In this document: positions 43,830-52,088 of the stretch, one piece after another
Position numbering within the stretch: position 1 is the first letter of the stretch
How the letters are laid out: each line of letters opens with the position of its first letter
Source: Chitinophagaceae bacterium LGM1
GTDB lineage: Bacteria; Bacteroidota; Bacteroidia; Chitinophagales; Chitinophagaceae
Assembly (NCBI GenBank): GCA_018604165.1
Contig: CP075895.1
Location: forward strand, 558,001-622,000
Reading direction: 5' to 3'
DNA: 64,000 nucleotides
Program-made: the position numbers and the translations under genes
Notes under the pieces: model-generated
What the model was told of the DNA's origin: nothing
The model's input: only the letters and a program-made list of their open reading frames with translations
Database searches by the model: none

Positions 43830-44561
43830 TCAATTATAATATATTCGCCTATATAGCACCCTGTACAGCCGTTTGTCTATATAATGGTTGCGCTTAGTGT
43901 AGTTGCCTCTGTTATCCATTGTGTAGGTATAGGTATGTATGGCGGTGAGGGTATCGTGTACGTAGTGTTTTTCTTCTACAGGCAAGCCTTGCGGGTTGTA
44001 TGTGTATGTAATATATAAAGGTGTTTCGTTCATACCTGTACGCCACATAGCAGTCAATATTCCTTTATCATCGTACCGGCGTATCTGTTTATCAACCATA
44101 TTGGGTGCAAGTTGCATGATGATGGTATCGGTACGTGTTACTGTATTGTAGCAATTATGTACTATTAACGTATTATTGCTGTAGTTATCTTTCTTCGTTT
44201 CCCCCTCATCGCAATACCAATATGCATATACGGTGGGTGCTTTACTACCCCGAAAATAAGAGTACCTGTTTGCCACCCTGCCATTAGCAGTAATATACCA
44301 GTCCTCAGTATCTACCTTTCCGAACATATACTTAGTAGTATGCAAAGTATCTGCACCTCGGTAGCGGGCTATGGTACTGTCAAGTTGCTTATACGTGCTT
44401 TCATCTGCCTCGTTGCCAAGTGGCCATGCCATCAGGGTAACCTGTATGGTAGAGTCTGCCATGTTGCGCAGCGCATCGGGTTTGTGCATATCATGCCTTT
44501 GTGCACGGGCAGATAGTGTTGTGAAAAACAAATAGCAAAACAACAGGTAACGGTGCATCAT
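43830..44561 (-). CDS. Secreted protein of unknown function
   Basis: A 243-residue exported protein with a signal peptide (MHRYLLFCYLFFTTLSARAQ). The C-terminal third shows beta-hairpin strings of the type seen in RHS/YD-like or MORN-like wall proteins (RRYDDKGILTAMWR, YTYNPQGLPVEEKHY, YTYTMDNRGNYTKRNHY). No enzymatic motif is visible. A TATTTTCG box lies just upstream (44567-44574, minus), one base off the promoter consensus. Confidence 0.6.
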   Translation of the reverse strand: MMHRYLLFCYLFFTTLSARAQRHDMHKPDALRNMADSTIQVTLMAWPLGNEADESTYKQLDSTIARYRGADTLHTTKYMFGKVDTEDWYITANGRVANRYSYFRGSKAPTVYAYWYCDEGETKKDNYSNNTLIVHNCYNTVTRTDTIIMQLAPNMVDKQIRRYDDKGILTAMWRTGMNETPLYITYTYNPQGLPVEEKHYVHDTLTAIHTYTYTMDNRGNYTKRNHYIDKRLYRVLYRRIYYN

Positions 44562-44624
44562 ATACGCGAAAATAAGCTAAGCGAAAGACATAGAAAAATA
44601 TTACTTATTATGCATTAATAATTG

Positions 44625-44632
44625 TATTTTTG
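44625..44632 (+). promoter_or_regulatory. TAnnTTTG -7 element for the Lin1244-type gene
   Basis: TATTTTTG, 39 nt upstream of the ATG at 44672. Confidence 0.6.
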
Positions 44633-44671
44633 TACTAATAAAAAACATCTTTTTACCTAAAAACAACACAC

Positions 44672-45673
44672 ATGAAAAAGAAAGATAACCACTGGTTTGC
44701 CCACGACAAGAATGCCATGAACCAACCCGCGCTGATGTCGCTGAAAGCCGTATATGGCATGAAGGGCTACGGTATATGGTGGGCATTGATGGAAACACTA
44801 CGCAGCAATGAGGGCTACCGTTACAACATCAAAGAAGAGTTTGCCTACGTACACTTATCAAAATTGCTGGAAGAAATGAACCCCGAAGAAGTACGTGTTT
44901 TTATTGACGATTGCATACACCGCTTCAAGCTGCTGAAACTGAAAAACGGTTACATCTATCAGGAAGAAATGACCGAACAATTGCGTGCTTTGGATAGAAA
45001 AAGAAAGACGATGAGTGAGGGCGGTAAAAAAAGTGCAGAAGCCCGTAAGAGAAACGTATTGACAGACAATGAGTTATGCAACCCCCTTGAAAGCACCTTG
45101 CAGCTACCTTGCAACAAGGAGAGGAAAGAAGAGGAGAGTATAGAAAAGAACACAACAGCAAAGGATAGTACACCTACCGAAGTAGCTAAGGTTTTTGTTG
45201 TTGATGATGGTGGTAATTTTAAATCTGTAAATACAAGTACACATAACACACAAGCCCTACATACCCAAGAAACACATTATACACTGGAACAACTCTGCGC
45301 CCGCAGCATGGCCGATATAGACTTCAATCTGGCGACTACGGGCATAAAACGCATAACAGAAGCACAACTATTCGACTGGCTTACTGCTTTCAACAAATGG
45401 CTGCGATATACTGCCGAAACACATAAGACGGATACTGAATACCGCAAACACTTCCGTAGTTGGTTGGGCTATCATGACACCGCTACCGAAAATCCTACAA
45501 CCTACAACCCCGCTGCCGATACCAAACCACTACGCGGCAGGCGTGTACTACCATCTCCACCATCAGGTACACCTATAGAAGAAGCCCTGCGACTGCAACG
45601 CGAAGAAACAGAACGCGCCCTACGCCGCCTGCGTAGTACTGATGATGGTGAGCAGTATAAAGCAAGTGCGTGA
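44672..45673 (+). CDS. Lin1244/Lin1753 (DUF4373) phage-type replication protein
   Basis: A 333-residue cytosolic protein. The N-terminal domain (about 5-95: DNHWFAHDKNAMNQPALMSL, KGYGIWWALMETLRSNEGYRY) matches the Lin1244/Lin1753 N-terminal domain found in DnaD-like replication initiation proteins of phages and mobile elements. A charged linker (about 105-160, RKRKTMSEGGKKSAEARKRN) follows. The C-terminal part has FDWLTAFNKWLRY and HFRSWLGYHD, as in related phage proteins. No other phage gene is near it, so it is either a domesticated gene or a remnant. Confidence 0.75.
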   Translation: MKKKDNHWFAHDKNAMNQPALMSLKAVYGMKGYGIWWALMETLRSNEGYRYNIKEEFAYVHLSKLLEEMNPEEVRVFIDDCIHRFKLLKLKNGYIYQEEMTEQLRALDRKRKTMSEGGKKSAEARKRNVLTDNELCNPLESTLQLPCNKERKEEESIEKNTTAKDSTPTEVAKVFVVDDGGNFKSVNTSTHNTQALHTQETHYTLEQLCARSMADIDFNLATTGIKRITEAQLFDWLTAFNKWLRYTAETHKTDTEYRKHFRSWLGYHDTATENPTTYNPAADTKPLRGRRVLPSPPSGTPIEEALRLQREETERALRRLRSTDDGEQYKASA

Positions 45674-45908
45674 TAACTGCCCATTGAGAAGAGTCTGCCT
45701 GCGTTAATCAAGAATAGGTACTGTCAGGTTAGTTATAAAAATATTCCACTAAAAACATTTAACCACCAAGGAATGAAAGAAAACAATCGTCTTAGCTATA
45801 GGATGTGAATGGATAATAGCATCGCCTGCCAGCAAAAGACAGTTGCCTTACTCATTATCTGCGTTATATAAATTAACCTATGTTAATTTTTAATGCGCAA
45901 GCCACTGT

Positions 45909-45916
45909 TAGCTTTG
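45909..45916 (+). promoter_or_regulatory. TAnnTTTG -7 element for the 45959 lipoprotein
   Basis: TAGCTTTG followed by CATTCG, 42 nt upstream of the ATG at 45959. The rest of the 285-nt gap from 45674 shows nothing further that I can support. Confidence 0.6.
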
Positions 45917-45958
45917 CATTCGTTCATAAAAAAGTAGCTACTAAAAAAACATATAGAG

Positions 45959-46384
45959 ATGAGAACAATTCCTGTTAAGCGGTTGGTATTTGTAACATTG
46001 GCCATATTTGCCTTACAATCAGCATTTACAGCCTGCAAAAAAGATGACGATAACAGCAACCCAACTACGCCTGCCCCTGCAGCCTATCCCAAAACTGTTA
46101 CTATTGAATACAACTTGGTAAGCGAAAGTGGTGTTGATACCGCCAGCTCTATTGCCTACACCAACGAAACAGGTGGTAACAGCAGTGTTACCAACATCAA
46201 ATTGCCATTCAGTAAAAAAATAACCCGCACTGTAAATCGTTACGACAATGTAGGATTTGGATTCAGCACCTATGGTGTAGGTACGTTACGTGTAAAAATA
46301 CTGGTAGATAGCAAAGTGGTAAAAGAGCAGGCATTCAGCGGTACAACTGTAATATCAGGCACAGTTCCGTATGTATTTCCATAG
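45959..46384 (+). CDS. Lipoprotein with possible surface-export signal
   Basis: A 141-residue protein with a lipoprotein signal ending AFTAC (Cys26). KKDDDN follows, which fits the K-(D/E)2-type lipoprotein export signal described in Capnocytophaga. After a Pro/Thr/Ala linker comes a beta-sandwich of about 90 residues (KTVTIEYNLVSE ... VGTLRVKILVDSKVVKEQ) with the look of MmpS-like or small Ig-like folds. Function unknown. A weak terminator follows. Confidence 0.65.
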   Translation: MRTIPVKRLVFVTLAIFALQSAFTACKKDDDNSNPTTPAPAAYPKTVTIEYNLVSESGVDTASSIAYTNETGGNSSVTNIKLPFSKKITRTVNRYDNVGFGFSTYGVGTLRVKILVDSKVVKEQAFSGTTVISGTVPYVFP

Positions 46385-46482
46385 TAAATAGTATGTACAA
46401 AACACAATAAATCGGTACGTGTAACAAAACATAATCAACAAAACGGTTACAGCAAAGAGGATAACGTATCGCTTTGTATAAA

Positions 46483-46521
46483 GAAAGCACCTGCACTTAT
46501 ATACTGTGTCAGGGCTTTTTT
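46483..46521 (+). terminator. Probable terminator of the 45959 lipoprotein gene
   Basis: An imperfect stem (AAAGCACCTGCAC with GTGTCAGGGCTTT) ending in six T. It overlaps the 3' end of the convergent gene at 46509. Confidence 0.5.
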
Positions 46522-46796
46522 ATTGTGCTATTGCCTCGCCTGCCGGCTACAAAACTGTACACAAAATAACCCGCATTGATAATAAACTGTGCAGAGGATA
46601 GCAGCACAAGAAAAAGATAACTGCCCAATTTATCGCCCCACACTTTCCATGCAAAGAAACCGTAGTATAGCCATGCACTGTATATGGCAAATATGATGAG
46701 GTTGACGATGACAAACCGCTTGCTGTATTTGTAGTTTGCCAATATACCCAACAGGCACCCGATGCTGAACATCGCTAATATCGGATTGTCGCTCAT
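46509..46796 (-). CDS. Small integral membrane protein
   Basis: A 95-residue protein with three hydrophobic segments (about 5-20, 27-47 and 57-80) and a basic C-terminus (AGRRGNSTIKKP). No family is recognised. The ATG at 46794-46796 (MSDNPILAMFSIG) is preferred over the frame to 46838, because a GTTTGCCGC stretch typical of promoter regions here lies between the two candidate starts. Confidence 0.55.
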   Translation of the reverse strand: MSDNPILAMFSIGCLLGILANYKYSKRFVIVNLIIFAIYSAWLYYGFFAWKVWGDKLGSYLFLVLLSSAQFIINAGYFVYSFVAGRRGNSTIKKP

Positions 46797-46937
46797 AGTA
46801 TTATGTTGTTGGTATGCTGCAACAGCGGCAAACACCATGCCAAATTGCAGTCGCCCTTATTGTGCATATTTTAACAACAACAAATGTACAAATGACAAAT
46901 AAGCTATGTATTTTTAGTACAACTAAACATACCTGCT

Positions 46938-47561
46938 ATGATACCTGTAATACGTACAATCAAATGCCTTTCATTGGCTATCTTATCTCCGCTGCTTGTA
47001 ATGGCTGGCAGCAAAACAGATACCGCAACACTTACTGCCACCAGCAACACTTTGTATAATGCAGGCAATGCCAATTATGTATTGGTAGATGCTGTAAAAG
47101 ATGGCATACTGCATGAGGGGGAAGGGTACAATTTTTCTTACAATGAGGGTATGATGCTGTTCAACCACAGGCCTTTGCACGAACCTTTGAAGACCAGATA
47201 CGAAATGAAATTCAAAGATTTTCTGACAGCCAATAAATATGGTGACAAATACCAGACCAACCGTGTGAGTGGTTCATTGCGAGTGTCCAGCTTATTGAAA
47301 GAAGATACTAAAAGGCATGAGGTTACAACTAAGTCAAACGATTACTTGCAGCACATAGTTGCAGAGCTGGCTAAGGATGGGCTTGCAGATACTGCTAAAG
47401 CACTACGCCTGGTGTGGAACAACAGAGGTGTATATGTAAACAAGAAACAGTTAGTAGGCGATGCCGCTAAGAAATACAATGCACTGTTTGAGGCAGGTGC
47501 AGGCTTTGTACCACGCAAAATAGATGATGGAGTGATATACAGGCGTGGAGAGAAAGAGTAG
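46938..47561 (+). CDS. Secreted protein related to 43097 (paralogue B)
   Basis: A 207-residue exported protein with a signal peptide (MIPVIRTIKCLSLAILSPLL, VMAG). It is related end to end to the protein at 43097. Shared positions include TLT..SN..Y..GN.NYVLVDAVKDGI, the INxK/FNHRPL-EP turn, and a second motif IVAELAKDGLADTAKALRLV ... VNKKQLVGDAAKKYN. The two genes lie 3.2 kb apart in opposite orientation and bracket the accessory block. A TATTTTTA box (46909-46916) is upstream. Function unknown. Confidence 0.65.
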   Translation: MIPVIRTIKCLSLAILSPLLVMAGSKTDTATLTATSNTLYNAGNANYVLVDAVKDGILHEGEGYNFSYNEGMMLFNHRPLHEPLKTRYEMKFKDFLTANKYGDKYQTNRVSGSLRVSSLLKEDTKRHEVTTKSNDYLQHIVAELAKDGLADTAKALRLVWNNRGVYVNKKQLVGDAAKKYNALFEAGAGFVPRKIDDGVIYRRGEKE

Positions 47562-47628
47562 GATTTTTAGGAACAAATGGTGTAAGATTACTTAAAAGTA
47601 ATTGCAGTAAATTGCATTATCTTATTTT

Positions 47629-47886
47629 ATGAAGATAGTCCGTGCAATAGTTGAAGCAATTTATTGGGTGAACATATTTATTGTACCCTTAGTATTCTTA
47701 GGTGTTTTGGGCTATGTAGTCAATTATCATGTACACAATACACTAAGTTTCATATTCTTTATAGTATGTCTTGTTTCAGGTGCATTATTAGGTATTATAT
47801 GGGCAGAAAGGGTAAGGAAGAAAGTAGGGTGTGTCAACTACATCAACAGAATTTTTGAAACCAACGATGTAAAAGAAACTGAGTAA
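47629..47886 (+). CDS. Small two-helix membrane protein
   Basis: An 85-residue protein with two hydrophobic helices (about 8-30 and 38-60). A short basic loop (ERVRKKVG) and polar tail (RIFETNDVKETE) follow. No family is recognised. A weak TATCTTAT box is 3 nt before the ATG. The downstream intergenic region carries the right-hand REP-like repeat. Confidence 0.5.
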   Translation: MKIVRAIVEAIYWVNIFIVPLVFLGVLGYVVNYHVHNTLSFIFFIVCLVSGALLGIIWAERVRKKVGCVNYINRIFETNDVKETE

Positions 47887-47918
47887 TGGCAACTTGGTTA
47901 AGATGTAAAATGCATCCG

Positions 47919-47971
47919 TAATTCCCCCTTTGAAGGGGGACGCCGCAGGCGGGGGATGTAACACTCGCGAA
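47919..47971 (+). repeat. REP-like GC-rich repeat, right direct copy
   Basis: AATTCCCCCTTTGAAGGGGG, then ACGCCGCAGGCGGGGGATGT and AACACTCGCGAAG. It matches the copy at 43035-43084 over nearly its whole length. The CCCCCTTTGAAGGGGG core is a perfect palindrome and CCGC-AGGC-type bases could form a second hairpin. Confidence 0.8.
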
Positions 47972-48083
47972 GCAACACGAAGTAGTTTCCTACGCTGCTT
48001 TTTACAATAATGATATAAATAATTTCAATTATTTGTAGCTGCTTTTGCAGGGTGTAGACAGCCCAAATTCAAAAAACAAAACC

Positions 48084-48091
48084 TACCTTTG
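48084..48091 (+). promoter_or_regulatory. TAnnTTTG -7 element for panD
   Basis: TACCTTTG followed by GCGGCGCT and the ATG at 48099: a 7-nt gap. It shows that the longer frame from 48045 is not the gene start. Confidence 0.7.
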
Positions 48092-48098
48092 CGGCGCT

Positions 48099-48443
48099 AT
48101 GCAAATAGAAGTATTAAAATCGAAAATACACCATGTAAAGATTACGGAAGCTAATCTCAACTACATCGGCAGTATTACGATAGATGAAGACCTGATGGAT
48201 GCCGCCAACCTCATAGAAAATGAGAAGGTGCAGGTGCTGAGTATGGACAACGGCGCACGTTTGGAAACTTACGTTATAAAAGGCAAGCGCGGCAGTGGTA
48301 TGATTTGCATGAACGGCCCTGCTGCACACCGTATAGCCGTAGGCCACACAGTCATCGTTATCTCTTACGCGCACATGGACTTTGAGCTGGCAAAGCAATA
48401 CAAGCCCGCTATCATCTTCCCCAAAGAGGGTAATAAACTATAA
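48099..48443 (+). CDS. panD: Aspartate 1-decarboxylase (proenzyme)
   Basis: Makes beta-alanine for pantothenate and coenzyme A from aspartate. It is a pyruvoyl enzyme that cleaves itself between Gly24 and Ser25 ([16 protein letters not shown]). The 114-residue length, the start [11 protein letters not shown] and the downstream [17 protein letters not shown] and GPAAHR are all family-typical. It is followed after 18 nt by the flippase-like gene, which has its own weak promoter box. Confidence 0.96.
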   Translation: MQIEVLKSKIHHVKITEANLNYIGSITIDEDLMDAANLIENEKVQVLSMDNGARLETYVIKGKRGSGMICMNGPAAHRIAVGHTVIVISYAHMDFELAKQYKPAIIFPKEGNKL

Positions 48444-48447
48444 TCAT

Positions 48448-48455
48448 TATCTTTA
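48448..48455 (+). promoter_or_regulatory. -7 element (TATCTTTA) for the flippase-like gene
   Basis: 6 nt before the ATG at 48462, one base off the consensus. Confidence 0.45.
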
Positions 48456-48461
48456 GCTGAT

Positions 48462-49466
48462 ATGAAGAAGAAAGCCCTGCTCACAGCGTTGCAATACGTT
48501 ATCTTTCTGGGGTTGGGTGTCGGTATCATCTGGTGGATGTTCAGTAAAATGACACCCGAGCAGATAGATGTGATGATGGGTTCTATCAAGCAAACACGCT
48601 TACTGTATCTGATACCTATTTTCATAGCAGGTTTCCTGTCGCACTACTTCCGCGCACTACGCTGGAAGCTGATGCTGGAGCCGATGGATATACACCCCTC
48701 TACTACCAATACTTTATTTGCCGTAATGATAGGTTACATTACAAACCTTGTGTTGCCACGAGCAGGAGAGGTAGCGAAGTGCACCGTACTGGCGCGTTAC
48801 GAAAAAGTACCTGCCGATAAAATGATAGGCACCATCGTAGCTGAAAGGGCTTTTGATGTAGTATGCCTCGGCATCATCACCCTGCTGGCTTTCGTGTTGG
48901 AAGCCGATGTGATAGGGCAGATGCTCAACGATACATTCGGTGGTATGGCAGGCAACACATCGCTGCTCATATTGCTATTGGTAGCGGCAGTAGGTGGTAT
49001 AGGCTCGGTGGCGTTTGTATATATACGCTACAAGGAATCTAAGATAGGTAAGTTCATAGGTGGCTTGTTGCAGGGTGTTATGTCAATACTGCAATTGCGC
49101 AAGCGTGGTATGTTCCTGCTCTACACGGTGCTGATATGGGGTATGTACTGGTTTCTGGTAGTGCTGGGCTTTTGGGCTATGCCTGCGGTAGAGCATCTGG
49201 GCTTATCGGTAGCGTTGGTGGTGCTGATAGTGGGCAGCGTTGGTATTATAGCCACCCCCGGTGGTATTGGTGCTTACCCTGCATTGGTAGCGCAGGCGTT
49301 GGCGGTATATGGTATAGATGCCAATACACACGGGCAGGCATTTGGTTGGGTATCGTGGACGGTGCAAATGGGTATCATCGTTATACTGGGTGTACTGTCT
49401 ATTGTATTGTTGCCGATAGTAAATAAAAAAATACAGAATGGAAAAGATACAGTGGATAGAGCGTAA
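48462..49466 (+). CDS. Flippase-like/LPG synthase transmembrane-domain protein
   Basis: A 334-residue integral membrane protein of the lysylphosphatidylglycerol synthase TM (PF03706, UPF0104-like) family with about eight helices. Motifs are FRALRWKLMLEPM, GYITNLVLPRAGEVAKCTVLARYE in two parts near residues 85-110, AERAFDVVCLG and ATPGGIGAYPALVAQAL near the C-terminus. Members without the aminoacyl transferase half are thought to move lipid-linked molecules. The substrate is unknown. It overlaps the next gene by 29 bp, so they are co-translated. Confidence 0.87.
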   Translation: MKKKALLTALQYVIFLGLGVGIIWWMFSKMTPEQIDVMMGSIKQTRLLYLIPIFIAGFLSHYFRALRWKLMLEPMDIHPSTTNTLFAVMIGYITNLVLPRAGEVAKCTVLARYEKVPADKMIGTIVAERAFDVVCLGIITLLAFVLEADVIGQMLNDTFGGMAGNTSLLILLLVAAVGGIGSVAFVYIRYKESKIGKFIGGLLQGVMSILQLRKRGMFLLYTVLIWGMYWFLVVLGFWAMPAVEHLGLSVALVVLIVGSVGIIATPGGIGAYPALVAQALAVYGIDANTHGQAFGWVSWTVQMGIIVILGVLSIVLLPIVNKKIQNGKDTVDRA

Positions 49467-49932
49467 GATAATAAGCGACAGAGATACCTTGCTGCGCCAA
49501 GCCAATACATGGCGGGCTACGGGCAAAAAAATAGTATTTACCAACGGCTGTTTTGATATACTGCATCACGGGCATCTCGATTTATTGGCACGTGCTGCCG
49601 ATATGGGCAATGTACTGATAGTGGGGCTGAATACAGATGCATCTGTAAAACGCCTGAAAGGTAACGACCGCCCCATAACACACGAGCAAGACAGGCTGTT
49701 TCAATTAGCATCGCTGCTGTGTGTAGATGCTGTTTGTCTGTTTGACGAAGATACCCCCGAACAACTTATTCAAACCATTCGCCCCGATGTACTGGTAAAA
49801 GGTGGCGATTATAGCATAGACACCATCGTTGGTGCATCGTTTGTAACGGGCTATGGTGGCAGTGTACAGGTAGTACCCTTCGTACAGGGATACTCTACCA
49901 CTGGGCTGATAGCGAATATTAAGAAATTGTAA
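49438..49932 (+). CDS. rfaE2: D-glycero-beta-D-manno-heptose 1-phosphate adenylyltransferase
   Basis: A 164-residue nucleotidyltransferase that activates heptose 1-phosphate with ATP to ADP-heptose for lipopolysaccharide. It has the cytidylyltransferase-type motif FTNGCFDILHHGHLDLL with HxGH, LIVGLNTDASVKRLKG, and RPDVLVKGGDY. It ends with the family's GYSTTGLIANI. It is the stand-alone C-terminal domain of HldE; the kinase (rfaE1) half is not in the window. It begins inside the 3' end of the flippase-like gene. Confidence 0.93.
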   Translation: MEKIQWIERKIISDRDTLLRQANTWRATGKKIVFTNGCFDILHHGHLDLLARAADMGNVLIVGLNTDASVKRLKGNDRPITHEQDRLFQLASLLCVDAVCLFDEDTPEQLIQTIRPDVLVKGGDYSIDTIVGASFVTGYGGSVQVVPFVQGYSTTGLIANIKKL

Positions 49933-49982
49933 AATCTGCTTTTACTATCTTCATGCCACAGGCAATGCAGGGTATCAACTAT

Positions 49983-49990
49983 TACTTTTG
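49983..49990 (+). promoter_or_regulatory. TAnnTTTG -7 element for ppk1
   Basis: TACTTTTG followed by CCC. An ATG lies 3 nt later at 49994 and another at 50015; the box argues against the TTG at 49988 and favours 50015. Confidence 0.6.
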
Positions 49991-50014
49991 CCCATGCTTA
50001 AATTGCCCGTTAGA

Positions 50015-52084
50015 ATGAAGAATGTGAAACAGACTATTGTAAGAGATATAAGCTGGTTGTCTTTCAATGCAAGGGTATTGCAGGAAGCAAAAGATACATC
50101 CAACCATATATACGACCGCCTTCGGTTTTTAGGCATTTTTTCCAACAATCTCGATGAGTTTTTTCGGGTACGCGTAGCCACGCTCAACCGTATGTTGCGC
50201 ATTGGTAAAGTAGCGCGCATACATCTGGAAACAAACCCCGATAAAATCCTCTCTCAAATACAGCAAGTAGTCATCAGCCAGCAAGCAGAGTTTGATGCCA
50301 TCTATACCGATGTGATAAAGGAACTGGATAGGAAAAACATCTTCATCAAAAACGAAAAGCAACTAACCAAAGCACAGAAAGAATTTATCAGCATCTATTT
50401 TGATGAGCAGGTACGCACACAGATTGTGCCGTTGATGATAGAGAGCATACCGCATATACCCTTGTTGCGCGATAAGTCTATATACCTTGCCTGTGTGTTG
50501 GGCGATGTAAAGAACCCCATGCTGCAACGTTACGCGCTGATAGAGATACCATCTAAAGTATTGCCACGTTTTGTGATACTGCCGTCAGAGGGAAAGAACA
50601 AAGACATCATCCTGCTCGAAGATATTATCCGTTTCAATCTGCCCAATCTGTTTGCGCCATTTGGTTTCAACAGGTTTTTGGGTTACATCATCAAAGTAAC
50701 GCGCGATGCGGAATTGGAAATGGATAACGATGTAAATACCAACCTGATAGATGAGTTAGAAAAAGGATTGAAGAACAGGAAGAAAGGCCGTGCCACACGT
50801 TTTGTGTTCGACAGGCATATAGATGCCAACCTGCTCGATTATCTCATCAAACGCCTGAACCTTTCAAAGAAAGACAACCTGATACCCGGTGGGCGTATTC
50901 ATAATTTCAAAGACTTTATGAATTTTCCATCACAGGTGTTTACAGACCTTAAGCAGCGCGCCAAACCATTTGTACACCCGCTGTTGAAGCAGCCCTGCCG
51001 TATAATGGAAGTGATAGACAAGCGTGATGTGATGCTGCACATGCCTTACCATTCTTTCGACTCTATTATAGACCTGTTGCGAGAGGCAGCGATTGACCCG
51101 TTTGTACAGAGCATTAAGATAACGGCATACAGGCTGGCTAAAGACTCTAAAGTCATCAACGCCTTGCTGAATGCGGTACGCAACGGTAAGTCTGTAACGG
51201 TGATGATAGAGCTACGTGCAAGGTTTGACGAAGAAGCCAACCTGCAATGGAAAAAACGACTGGAAGAAGAGGGGGTGAAAGTAGTGTTGGGGCTGCCCAA
51301 TATGAAAGTGCATGGCAAGCTATGCATCATCAAAAAAAGAGAGTTCAATAAAACCAAACAATACGGTTTTGTATCTACAGGCAACTTCAACGAGGGTACA
51401 GCCAAGTATTACGGCGACCATTGCCTGCTGACAACCAACCGAAGCATACTGGCAGACATCAACCGTATATTTACATTCCTTGAAGCTGCTGCACCCAGGC
51501 TCGATAGCTTGAAAGCCTGCACTACACTGCCTGTAGCACCTGTAAATATGCGCAAGTTTTTTGGCGATATGATAGCCAAAGAAATAAAAGCAGCTAAGAA
51601 AGGCAAGCCTGCATCTATCATCATCAAATCAAACAGTCTGGTAGACCAGATACTGATAGGCAAGCTATACGATGCTGCAAAGGCAGGGGTAGAGGTGAAA
51701 CTGATACTACGTGGTAGCTGCTGTGCTTATACACAAAATAAATCTTTCAAAGAGCCTATAAAAGCCATCAGCATCATAGATGAGTATTTAGAGCACGCAA
51801 GGGTATTTGTGTTTCATAACGAGGGTGCACCTAAAGTTTATATCTCGTCTGCCGACTGGATGGTACGCAATCTGGATCACCGTATAGAAGCCGCCTGCCC
51901 CGTGTTTGATGCCGATATTCAAAAAGAATTGATAGACATTCTCAATATTCAGCTTGCGGAAAATGTGAAAGGGCGTATATTAGATAACGAACAGCGTAAT
52001 ACCTACGTGGAACGCAAAAAAGGAGAGCAGCAAGTTCGCTCTCAAGTAGCTATTTACGGGTATTTGCGCAATAAACGTTACTAA
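50015..52084 (+). CDS. ppk1: Polyphosphate kinase 1
   Basis: Polymerises the gamma-phosphate of ATP into polyphosphate. The 689-residue protein has the N-terminal helical domain (ISWLSFNARVLQEAKD, NLDEFFRVRVATL) and the two phospholipase-D-like C-terminal domains. The autophosphorylated histidine is His433 in MKVHGKLCIIKK, almost at the Escherichia coli position. FVSTGNFNEGTAKYYGDH and YISSADWMVRNLDHRIEAACP, in two parts, complete the signature. The start at 50015 (MKNVKQTIVRDIS) is preferred; 49994 is possible and would be leaderless. The exopolyphosphatase gene follows 4 nt after the stop. Confidence 0.95.
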   Translation: MKNVKQTIVRDISWLSFNARVLQEAKDTSNHIYDRLRFLGIFSNNLDEFFRVRVATLNRMLRIGKVARIHLETNPDKILSQIQQVVISQQAEFDAIYTDVIKELDRKNIFIKNEKQLTKAQKEFISIYFDEQVRTQIVPLMIESIPHIPLLRDKSIYLACVLGDVKNPMLQRYALIEIPSKVLPRFVILPSEGKNKDIILLEDIIRFNLPNLFAPFGFNRFLGYIIKVTRDAELEMDNDVNTNLIDELEKGLKNRKKGRATRFVFDRHIDANLLDYLIKRLNLSKKDNLIPGGRIHNFKDFMNFPSQVFTDLKQRAKPFVHPLLKQPCRIMEVIDKRDVMLHMPYHSFDSIIDLLREAAIDPFVQSIKITAYRLAKDSKVINALLNAVRNGKSVTVMIELRARFDEEANLQWKKRLEEEGVKVVLGLPNMKVHGKLCIIKKREFNKTKQYGFVSTGNFNEGTAKYYGDHCLLTTNRSILADINRIFTFLEAAAPRLDSLKACTTLPVAPVNMRKFFGDMIAKEIKAAKKGKPASIIIKSNSLVDQILIGKLYDAAKAGVEVKLILRGSCCAYTQNKSFKEPIKAISIIDEYLEHARVFVFHNEGAPKVYISSADWMVRNLDHRIEAACPVFDADIQKELIDILNIQLAENVKGRILDNEQRNTYVERKKGEQQVRSQVAIYGYLRNKRY

Positions 52085-52088
52085 GGTT

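Noticed and set aside
43830-44561. RHS toxin
   Set aside because: A few YD-like strings exist, but the protein is only 243 residues and has no RHS core or toxin domain.
42900-48000. Defence island or toxin-antitoxin system in the accessory block
   Set aside because: No nuclease, NTPase, methyltransferase, reverse transcriptase or toxin motif is recognisable in any of its genes.
48045-48098. N-terminal extension of panD
   Set aside because: It needs a non-ATG start and spans the TACCTTTG promoter; the family starts at [11 protein letters not shown].
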